The translations under genes and the position numbers were made by a program. From Ilumatobacteraceae bacterium (GTDB lineage: Bacteria; Actinomycetota; Acidimicrobiia; Acidimicrobiales; Ilumatobacteraceae), in the NCBI GenBank assembly GCA_025456105.1, contig JALOLG010000115.1, forward strand, positions 1-5,886: DNA of 5,886 nt. Reading direction: 5' to 3'. This document shows positions 1 to 5,367 of the stretch, one piece after another; the stretch's first letter is position 1; every line of letters begins with the position of its first letter. The notes beneath the pieces were generated by a model. It worked only from the letters and a program-made list of their open reading frames with translations, did not search any database and was not told the DNA's origin.

Positions 1-294
1 AAGGCGCTGTTCGGAGTGCGGATCCGCGACATCAACTTCGCGTTCAAGCTGTGCCGCCGGCGGATCTTCGACCACATCGAGCTGCGCAGCGAGGGGTCGT
101 TCATCGACGCCGAGCTGGTGATCCGGGCCCGCCGGCTCGGGTTCGAGATCGTGCAGATGGGTGTCGACTACTTCCCGCGCACGCGCGGTGTGTCGACCCT
201 GTCGTCACCCTCGGTGATCGTCACCATCCTGCGCGAGATGTGGCAGCTGCGGGGCGAGCTCGAGACCCTGCAGCCGGTCCGCACCGCTGGCTGA
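1..294 (+). CDS. Family 2 glycosyltransferase, C-terminal fragment (5' end outside window)
   Basis: The reading frame is open from base 1 to a TGA at 292-294, giving the last 97 residues; the nucleotide-binding N-terminal half lies to the left of the window. The fragment resembles the end of the catalytic domain of GT-A fold family 2 enzymes of the dolichol-phosphate-mannose synthase/polyprenyl glycosyltransferase type. Visible are D10-x-N-F-A-F-K (the region usually written D-x-x-x-G-F-K/R-x-x-x-R), an F-x-D-x-E-L segment at 34-39 followed by an A-x-x-x-G-F-E-I strand, and an R-T-R-G-V-S-T motif at 60-66 matching the family's R-x-x-G-x-S. Such enzymes transfer a sugar from a nucleotide sugar, usually to a lipid carrier or a glycan, at the cytoplasmic membrane face. 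No membrane helix follows the domain, so this is the short form without a C-terminal anchor. Donor and acceptor cannot be told from this piece. The family call is fairly safe, the subfamily is not. Confidence 0.8.
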   Translation, partial: KALFGVRIRDINFAFKLCRRRIFDHIELRSEGSFIDAELVIRARRLGFEIVQMGVDYFPRTRGVSTLSSPSVIVTILREMWQLRGELETLQPVRTAG

Positions 295-303
295 CCGTGG
301 CTC

Positions 304-329
304 ACCGCGGGGGCGCGGTCGGACCCCGC
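304..329 (+). terminator. GC-rich hairpin region after the glycosyltransferase, possible terminator
   Basis: Ten bases after the glycosyltransferase stop, ACCGCG (304-309) pairs perfectly with CGCGGT (314-319) around a GGGG loop. An overlapping alternative pairs GCGGGG (307-312) with CCCCGC (324-329) around an 11-base loop; both cannot form at once. No T-run follows, so this is not a classical intrinsic terminator. GC hairpins without a U-tract are often proposed as terminators in actinobacteria, but such stems also arise by chance in DNA this GC-rich. The position between a stop codon and a putative -10 box is what favours a real role. Confidence 0.35.
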
Positions 330-332
330 TGG

Positions 333-338
333 TAGCCT
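333..338 (+). promoter_or_regulatory. Putative -10 element (TAGCCT) for the L,D-transpeptidase gene
   Basis: TAGCCT, preceded by GG, fits the actinobacterial TAnnnT -10 pattern and sits in the only sizeable intergenic gap. Transcription would begin near 345, giving an untranslated leader of about 22 bases before the ATG at 367. No recognisable -35 hexamer is present at 16-18 bp. The context GTAGC(C/A)T is shared with the element proposed at 1504-1509. This is inferred from sequence alone. Confidence 0.35.
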
Positions 339-366
339 GCGCCGAACCGTCCCCCCTCCGCTCCCG

Positions 367-1506
367 ATGCCCGAGACTCCTCCTCCCCGCCGGGCCACCA
401 CGTGGCTCCCTGCCGTCGCCGCCGTCGCGCTGCTCGGTGGCGTCGTGTTCGCCGGCGTGGCCGGTGGCAGCGGTGGTGGCGGCGACGATGCCGCGCCGTC
501 CGTGCCCACCGACGTGGTGGCGGTGCCGCCGGAGGTGCCGGTGAGCGTCCACGACGCGGTCGTCACGGTCGAGACCACCGCGCCGATCACCAAGACGATC
601 CTGCCGGCCACCATCGGGCCCGGGAGCGCCGGCCCCGAGGTCGAGCGGCTCCAGCAGCGGCTCACCGAGCTGGGCTTCGCTCCCGGTCCGATCGACGGCT
701 ACTACGGCGACCTCACCACCCAGGCCGTCTGGGCGTTCGAGAAGCTCGTCATGCAGGTGCCCCGTTCGGAGGCCACCGGTCGTGTCGATCCCGACATGTG
801 GGACTACATGCAGGACCCGATCCAGATCGTCCCGCGGCGGCCCGACAGCACGCCGAACCACACCGAGATCTACCTCCCCGAGCAGGTCATCGTGGTCTTC
901 CACGACGATCGACCCGTGTTCGTCGGCCACATGTCGAGCGGCGACGGCCAGGAGTGGTGCGAGGAGGTCACGATCAGCCCCGGTGAGTACGGCAACGAGA
1001 AGGGCACCGAGCCGCTCAAGCGCGGCGAGTGCGGGCGATCCATCACGCCGGGCGGCGTGTACCAGTTCTACCGGCGGGTCGAGGGCCGCCGCGAGAGCGC
1101 CCTCGGCGGGATGCTCAACCCCGTCTACTTCAACTACGGCATCGCCGTGCACGGCGGCTACGAGGTGCCGCTGCGTCCGGCGTCGCACGGGTGCATCCGC
1201 ATCGCCAACGCCATCTCGCGGCAGTTCTACGACGTCGTCGACCTCGGCGACCAGGTGTACGTGTGGGACGGTGTGAAGGAGCCCGAGCACTACGGCAACC
1301 AGCCCCCGGTGTTCAACTGGCGCGACCCCGACTACACGACCACCACGACGTCGACCACCACGACCACGACGTCGACCACCACCACGACCACGCTGCCCAC
1401 GACCACCACCACGGCGGCACCCGCACCGGCCACCACCACGACGGCTCCGGTGCCCACCACGACCACGAGCACCACGACCACGGTGCCCGCCGCGCCCTCC
1501 CCGTAG
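367..1506 (+). CDS. Membrane-anchored L,D-transpeptidase (YkuD) with peptidoglycan-binding domain and Thr-rich tail
   Basis: The 379-residue product is a peptidoglycan L,D-transpeptidase, expected to make 3-3 cross-links (or attach proteins) between peptide stems outside the membrane. Domains in order: a short cytoplasmic start with R8-R9; one hydrophobic segment at about 13-33 that may be an uncleaved anchor or signal peptide; a Gly/Pro-rich linker; a PG_binding_1 domain at about 84-148 (V-x-x-L-Q-x-x-L-x-x-L-G at 92-103, D-G-x-Y-G at 110-114); a YkuD domain at about 165-301; and a Thr/Pro/Ala tail at 324-379. The catalytic site is complete: H262-G263, then S273-H274-G275-C276-I-R278, with C276 the nucleophile. 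The core carries an insertion between S190-S-G and T227-P-G-G with the only other cysteines, C198 and C222, which could form a disulfide. The ATG at 367 is chosen because it lies just before the hydrophobic segment; no Shine-Dalgarno precedes it, only a C-rich tract. The alpha/beta hydrolase gene starts 9 bp after the stop. Confidence 0.93.
   Translation: MPETPPPRRATTWLPAVAAVALLGGVVFAGVAGGSGGGGDDAAPSVPTDVVAVPPEVPVSVHDAVVTVETTAPITKTILPATIGPGSAGPEVERLQQRLTELGFAPGPIDGYYGDLTTQAVWAFEKLVMQVPRSEATGRVDPDMWDYMQDPIQIVPRRPDSTPNHTEIYLPEQVIVVFHDDRPVFVGHMSSGDGQEWCEEVTISPGEYGNEKGTEPLKRGECGRSITPGGVYQFYRRVEGRRESALGGMLNPVYFNYGIAVHGGYEVPLRPASHGCIRIANAISRQFYDVVDLGDQVYVWDGVKEPEHYGNQPPVFNWRDPDYTTTTTSTTTTTTSTTTTTTLPTTTTTAAPAPATTTTAPVPTTTTSTTTTVPAAPSP
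1336..1503 (+). repeat. Low-complexity ACC/ACG tract encoding the Thr-rich tail of the transpeptidase
   Basis: These 56 codons hold 34 Thr, 4 Ser, 8 Pro and 7 Ala, almost all Thr being ACC or ACG. Part is a true DNA repeat: an 18-base unit beginning CCACGACGTCGACC occurs at 1343-1360 and again at 1364-1381, a 21-bp (seven-codon) period. At protein level this is a flexible, potentially O-glycosylated extracytoplasmic tail; such tails are common on exported actinobacterial proteins. The tract is prone to slippage, so tail length may vary between strains and assemblies. Confidence 0.85.
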
Positions 1507-1509
1507 CAT
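1504..1509 (+). promoter_or_regulatory. Putative -10 element (TAGCAT) for leaderless transcription of the hydrolase gene
   Basis: TAGCAT ends six bases before the GTG start codon at 1516, the spacing expected if transcription begins at the first base of that codon and gives a leaderless mRNA. Its first three bases are the TAG stop codon of the transpeptidase. No good -35 hexamer is visible within the Thr/Pro-coding DNA upstream. Lack of any Shine-Dalgarno before 1516 agrees with leaderless translation, which is common in actinobacteria. Translational coupling to the upstream gene is the alternative. Confidence 0.45.
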
Positions 1510-1515
1510 CCGGGC

Positions 1516-2421
1516 GTGACCCGGGTTGCCTACGACGAGTTCGGCCTGTTCCACGAGAACGTCGCCGAGCACGACCTCGACGTCGATCCGCACCCGACGG
1601 TGGCCCGGGTCGACGTCCCGGTCGACGGCGACCGCTGCGTGAGCGCGCTGGTGTGGGGGAGCGAGCCGGCCGAGCTGGTGCTCGTGCACGGTGGTGCGCA
1701 GAACGCCCACACCTGGGACACGGTGGCGCTCGCCCTCGGTCGTCCCCTCGTCGCCGTCGACCTCCCCGGTCACGGCCGGTCCGGGTGGCGCGCCGACGGC
1801 GCCTACCACCCGGCGAACCTGGCCGCCGACGTCGCCGTTGCGGTCGAGCGCCTGGCCCCCTCCGCCCGGATGGTGGTCGGCATGTCGCTCGGTGGGCTCA
1901 CCTCGATGGTGCTCGCCGCGACCCGGCCCGACCTCGTCCGGTCGCTCGTGATGGTCGACATCACCCCCGGGGTGAACGGCCAGAAGGCCAAGGCCGTCAT
2001 CGACTTCGTGAACGGCCCGCAGACCTTCGCCTCGTTCGACGACCTGCTCGCCCGCACGATCGAGCACAACCCGACCCGCTCGGAGTCGTCGCTGCGCCGC
2101 GGCATCCTGCACAACGCGCACCAGCTCGACGACGGCAGCTGGGCGTGGCGCTACGACCGTGGCGCCCATGCGCGGTCGTCCACCGACGACGCGCCGCCCA
2201 CCGACGCGCCCAACCCGCTCTGGGAGGTGCTCGCCGCCGTGAGCTGCCCGATCACGCTCGTGCGGGGCGGGGCGTCCCCGGTGGTCGACGACGACGACGT
2301 CGCCGAAGCGCGCCGCCGGCAGCCCGCCATCGACGTGGTGGTGATCGACGGCGCCGGCCACAGCGTGCAGGGCGACCGGCCGGTCGAGCTCGCCGCGCTC
2401 CTGGCCGCGAAGCTGGCCTGA
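1516..2421 (+). CDS. Alpha/beta hydrolase fold protein
   Basis: The 301-residue product is an alpha/beta hydrolase with no signal peptide, so probably cytoplasmic. A segment of about 35 residues precedes the fold. Core motifs: oxyanion-loop L-V-H-G-G at 56-60 followed by T66-W67-D68; the D-L-P-G-H-G-R-S turn at 82-89; the nucleophile elbow G122-M-S124-L-G126-G; M-V-D148-I-T-P after strand six; and G279-A-G-H282-S with the catalytic histidine. The usual acid position after strand seven reads R-G-G-A-S254-P, a Ser, so the acid may instead be D148 or a residue of the D258-D261 run. Residues about 155-235 form the lid. Esterase, C-C hydrolase, lactonase or haloperoxidase-like activity are all possible and the substrate cannot be predicted. 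The GTG start is taken because it follows the transpeptidase stop by 9 bp and a -10-like box by 6 bp. The stop abuts the stop of the opposing phosphatase gene. Confidence 0.9.
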   Translation: MTRVAYDEFGLFHENVAEHDLDVDPHPTVARVDVPVDGDRCVSALVWGSEPAELVLVHGGAQNAHTWDTVALALGRPLVAVDLPGHGRSGWRADGAYHPANLAADVAVAVERLAPSARMVVGMSLGGLTSMVLAATRPDLVRSLVMVDITPGVNGQKAKAVIDFVNGPQTFASFDDLLARTIEHNPTRSESSLRRGILHNAHQLDDGSWAWRYDRGAHARSSTDDAPPTDAPNPLWEVLAAVSCPITLVRGGASPVVDDDDVAEARRRQPAIDVVVIDGAGHSVQGDRPVELAALLAAKLA

Positions 2422-3984
2422 TCAGCGCACGGTCGGGATCAGCTCGACCCGGCGCTCGAGCACCTGCTCGAGCAGGTCCTTGCGCTCGTTGGCGGCGTAC
2501 AGCTCGAGCGCGATGTCGGCGTCGTTCGGGTGCACGTGCAGCACCACGCGCTTGTCGTGGATGTCGGCCGACACCCGTGCCACGCGGCGCTCGTGGCACC
2601 GGTCGAGGCCGATCGCCACCCGCAGGATCGACGCCAGGGTGCGGACCCGCCGCTGGTCGGCCGGATCGAGGGCGGCGAACTCGGGGTGCGACGCCTTGGG
2701 GCTGCTCTTGCGGTGGTACCGGGCGATCTGCGCGATGAGCTCGATCTCGTGGTCGGTGAGCCCGGCGAGCTCGCTGTTGCGGATCACGTAGTACGAGTGG
2801 AGGTGGTGCTTGGTGTGGGCCACCACGAGCCCGACGTTCGCGAGCAGCGCGCCCGCCTCGAGCAGGTCGCGGTCGGCCGGCGTCATGTCGTGCAGCGGCT
2901 GCAGCGCGTCGAACAGCTCGAGGGCGAGCCGGGCCACCTGCGCCGAGTGGGCCGGGTCGTCGTCGCACCGATCGAGCAGCAGGCGCACGCTGCGGCGCGC
3001 GACGTTGCGGAGGTGGTGCTGCCCGGCCGCGGCGCCGGCGCGCCGCTCGATCGTGTCGAGCAGGACGCCGTCGCGCAGCGCACCCTCGCCGTAGGTGAAG
3101 CCGTCGACCCCGAACCGGTCGGCGAGCTCGTCCAGGATGATCGCGCCGGCGGGTGCGATGTCGACCCGGTTCGAGTCGAGGCCGGCGAGCTTCGCCCGCG
3201 CCGACGGCGTGCGCGCCGCGGTGAGCGACGCGGTGACGGCGGCGAGGTCGTCGCGGGAGAAGTCGAAGCAGTTGTAGGTGCGCAGCGGCTCGCCGCCGTG
3301 GCGCGCCTGCACCATGTGAGCGATCGTCTCCGCGGTGCCCGACGACGCGACGGCGACGTCGAAGCCGAGCTCGTCGGCCTCGCGCTCGAAGTGCGTGAGC
3401 ACCGACCGCACGTAGCTGCGGCACGCCGCGACGGCCTTGCCGGAGAGCTCGCCACCCGGGAAGAAGCGGTCGGTGAGGCGGACCGCGCCGAGCTTGAAGC
3501 TGCGTGCCGCGAGCAGCTCGCCGCGCTCGCCGATGACGACCTCGGTGGAGCCGCCACCGATGTCGACGACGAGCGCCCGCTTCTCGTAGACCGGCACGGT
3601 CTGCAGCACGCCGAGGTGGATGAGCCGGGCCTCCTCCAGACCGGAGATGACCTCGATCTCGATGCCGGCCTCGTCGCGGGCCCGGCGCAGCAGCACCTCG
3701 GCGTTCTCGGCCTCCCGGGTGGCGCTCGTGGCCACCGCCCGGATCTCCTGGGCGCCCGCGCTCTCGGCGATGCGCCGCATGCGCCGCATGCACGCCACGG
3801 CCCGCTCGATCGCGTCGGGCGCCAGCTGCTTCATGTCGGTGCCGCCGTGACCGAGCCGCACCATCTCCTTCTCGCGTGTGATCACCTCGAACCCCTCGCC
3901 GCCGGTGTGGCGGGCCACGACGAGGTGGATGCTGTTGGTGCCGATGTCGAGGGCGGCGAGCAGGTGGTCGGAGTCGGCAGTCAT
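2422..3984 (-). CDS. Ppx/GppA family phosphatase (exopolyphosphatase / pppGpp phosphohydrolase)
   Basis: The 520-residue cytoplasmic enzyme belongs to the Ppx/GppA family, which removes terminal phosphate from inorganic polyphosphate or converts pppGpp to ppGpp. The actin-like (ASKHA) ATPase-fold region spans about 8-310: phosphate-1 loop D13-I-G-T-N-S-I-H-L, then A-T-S-A-T-R-E at 85-91, G115-L-E-E118-A-R-L-I containing the expected catalytic glutamate, phosphate-2 loop V-D141-I-G-G-G-S-T-E, and S214-S-G-T-A-E-T. The C-terminal HD-like helical region spans about 320-520, with H-S-Y-Y-V-I-R-N at 396-403 and A-R-Y-H-R-K at 421-426. The length suits the long two-domain form. In the HD-like part the usual L-H-(D/E)-x-G reads L381-A-N-V-G, so that metal site looks lost. 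The ATG lies 6 bp after the metallopeptidase stop, with no Shine-Dalgarno, so coupled translation is likely. Polyphosphate versus pppGpp preference cannot be decided from sequence. Confidence 0.93.
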   Translation of the reverse strand: MTADSDHLLAALDIGTNSIHLVVARHTGGEGFEVITREKEMVRLGHGGTDMKQLAPDAIERAVACMRRMRRIAESAGAQEIRAVATSATREAENAEVLLRRARDEAGIEIEVISGLEEARLIHLGVLQTVPVYEKRALVVDIGGGSTEVVIGERGELLAARSFKLGAVRLTDRFFPGGELSGKAVAACRSYVRSVLTHFEREADELGFDVAVASSGTAETIAHMVQARHGGEPLRTYNCFDFSRDDLAAVTASLTAARTPSARAKLAGLDSNRVDIAPAGAIILDELADRFGVDGFTYGEGALRDGVLLDTIERRAGAAAGQHHLRNVARRSVRLLLDRCDDDPAHSAQVARLALELFDALQPLHDMTPADRDLLEAGALLANVGLVVAHTKHHLHSYYVIRNSELAGLTDHEIELIAQIARYHRKSSPKASHPEFAALDPADQRRVRTLASILRVAIGLDRCHERRVARVSADIHDKRVVLHVHPNDADIALELYAANERKDLLEQVLERRVELIPTVR

Positions 3985-3990
3985 GGGTGG

Positions 3991-5367
3991 TCAGTCGTCG
4001 AGGAGCGGCCGGCAGGCGTCGAACCCGCCGAGCACTCCGGTACGGAACCTAGTGGTCTTCTCGACGGGGCTGCCCACGACGTCGTCGTCGACCCCGGCGT
4101 CGGCGAGGCGGATGGCGGCGAGCGCCGCTTCGTCGAGGTCACCGGGCGATGCCGCCCCGAGGCCGTCACCCTCGTCGGGTCGCGGTGGTCGCGGGAGCAT
4201 GTCGAGGCCGTAGGCGCCGGCGAGGCAGTCGTTGGCGAGCGCGCGCGCCTCGCCCTCGAGATCGGAGCCGAGCAGCGACTGCACCGCCTCGGCCCAGCCG
4301 ACGGCGAGCAGGTAGCCCACCGCGAAGTCGGCACGACCCTCGATCGGGTCGTCGTACAGCCGTCGGGCGGCCTCCTGCTCCACGAGCACCGTGCCCTCGG
4401 CACCGCACCAGGCCACACCGGTGACCGGCTCCACCAGGTCGCCGGCGCACGCGTCGTCGCCGAGGTCGTCGATCGGGACGAGCACGAGCGGTTCGAACCG
4501 CTCGCCCAGCTCGAAGCCCCAGTAGCCGTTCAGCGTGTCGGCCACGAGCGGCCCGATGGCGCCCTCGTCGAAGCCGAACGGCAGGTCGCCGTCGTTGCGG
4601 GCGTCGACCTCGCTGAGGAACTCGTTGGGGACGAGGGGCAAGGGGTCGTCGAGCAGCTCGGCGCAGCGCTCGACACCGTCGCGGTAGCCCTCCTGGAACG
4701 CACCGATCCGGTCGAACGCCGAGCCGTGGCCGTTGCCCGAGAGCGGGTCGGTGCCGATCGGGTCGCGCACCGCGATCATCGCCACCAGTGCCGCTCGCAG
4801 GTCGTGGTCGGTGAAGTCGACGAGCGCCGAGCCACCGGTGGTGACGCGCCGCATCCACGCGCCGGCGAAGCAGTCGGCCTGCTGCTCGCCGTACACCACG
4901 GGCAACCCGCGGGCGAGCTCGCCGGCGCGCTCCTGCACGGCGTGCCCGTACTCGTGGGCGAGCACCACCGGCACGGTGGCCGGGCCCACCTGGGCCGTGA
5001 GCTCGGCGAGGAACCCGTCGGGGCCGGCGTCGTACACGATCGAGTCGTCGTCGGGGCAGTAGACGGCGCCGAACTCGACCACCTCGGGGTACCCGATCGG
5101 CTCGCCGCAGCCGGGGATCGTCAGCAGGTCGGGGGTGGCACCGAGGACGGTCGCGACGGGCTCCCAGGCGAGGCCGTACACCGCCGGGAGCTCGACGCTC
5201 CACCAGGCCTCCAGATCGGCGACCGCGGCCTCGGCGAGGTCGTCGGCGTCGGCGACGGCGCTCGACGACAGGCGATCGGCCCGCTCGGCCACCGCGTCGG
5301 GCCGGGTGCCGCACGCAGCCAGCGGTGCGACGACGACCACGATCGCGGCGAGTGCGATCCGGCTCAC
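3991..5367 (-). CDS. Lipoprotein neutral zinc metallopeptidase with duplicated, degenerate second domain
   Basis: The 458-residue product is an exported lipoprotein of the neutral zinc metallopeptidase family. A signal peptide ends in the lipobox L16-A-A-C19, with C19 the lipidated residue. Catalytic domain, about 40-240: W55-W-S-V-E-L-P, Y-C104-P-D-D-D, H138-E-Y-G-H142-A-V-Q (two zinc-ligand His plus general base E139), E161-Q-Q-A-D165-C-F-A-G-A-W with a likely third ligand, and G-S-A-F-D-R-I-G-A-F-Q-E-G-Y at 215-228. Residues about 275-455 repeat the same order in weakened form: W-G-F-E-L, A-W-C321, V-G-W-A-E-A-V-Q at 356-363 in place of the zinc motif, N379-D-C-L-A-G-A-Y, and S408-P-G-D-L-D-E-A. 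The second half therefore cannot bind zinc in the same way. The substrate is unknown. The GTG start overlaps the DUF305 stop in a 4-bp GTGA and puts the lipobox at the right distance. The family call is secure; the duplication is my own alignment by eye. Confidence 0.88.
   Translation of the reverse strand: MSRIALAAIVVVVAPLAACGTRPDAVAERADRLSSSAVADADDLAEAAVADLEAWWSVELPAVYGLAWEPVATVLGATPDLLTIPGCGEPIGYPEVVEFGAVYCPDDDSIVYDAGPDGFLAELTAQVGPATVPVVLAHEYGHAVQERAGELARGLPVVYGEQQADCFAGAWMRRVTTGGSALVDFTDHDLRAALVAMIAVRDPIGTDPLSGNGHGSAFDRIGAFQEGYRDGVERCAELLDDPLPLVPNEFLSEVDARNDGDLPFGFDEGAIGPLVADTLNGYWGFELGERFEPLVLVPIDDLGDDACAGDLVEPVTGVAWCGAEGTVLVEQEAARRLYDDPIEGRADFAVGYLLAVGWAEAVQSLLGSDLEGEARALANDCLAGAYGLDMLPRPPRPDEGDGLGAASPGDLDEAALAAIRLADAGVDDDVVGSPVEKTTRFRTGVLGGFDACRPLLDD
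4046..4051 (-). promoter_or_regulatory. Possible internal -10 element (TAGGTT) for the Ppx/GppA gene
   Basis: Reading on the - strand, TAGGTT lies inside the last codons of the metallopeptidase gene and would start transcription near 4039, about 55 bases before the phosphatase ATG. It is made by ACT AGG TTC codons, and ACT and AGG are unusual in this GC-biased gene. No convincing -35 is seen. It would allow phosphatase expression independent of the two upstream genes. This is a weak call. Confidence 0.2.

Noticed and set aside
1336..1503. A short-period repeat that might be read as a CRISPR-like or regulatory array
   Set aside because: Units are codon-based, without unique spacers, and in frame with the Thr-rich tail of the transpeptidase.
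205..2361. A 718-codon open frame on the - strand across the transpeptidase and hydrolase genes
   Set aside because: It is antisense to two genes with clear catalytic motifs, and its translation is Arg/Gly/His-rich low-complexity sequence. Long antisense frames are expected in DNA with such GC-biased third positions.
2412..2426. A small stem GCTG/CAGC around the convergent stop codons as a bidirectional terminator
   Set aside because: A four-base stem with a seven-base loop and no flanking T-run is too weak to support.
1029..2738. A 569-codon + strand open frame with a His/Asp-rich segment resembling a metal-binding tract
   Set aside because: The His/Asp run is the Thr-coding repeat read in another frame, and the rest is Arg/Ala/Pro-rich with no domain. 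It overlaps the transpeptidase, hydrolase and phosphatase genes.
3772..3789. A perfect 9-bp tandem repeat GCGCCGCAT in the phosphatase gene
   Set aside because: It simply encodes a repeated Met-Arg-Arg in a basic helix (residues 66-71); two copies in GC-rich coding DNA need no further explanation.
2252..3793. A 513-codon - strand open frame within the phosphatase region
   Set aside because: It is an alternative frame of the Ppx/GppA gene, rich in Arg/Ala/Gly and without recognisable motifs.
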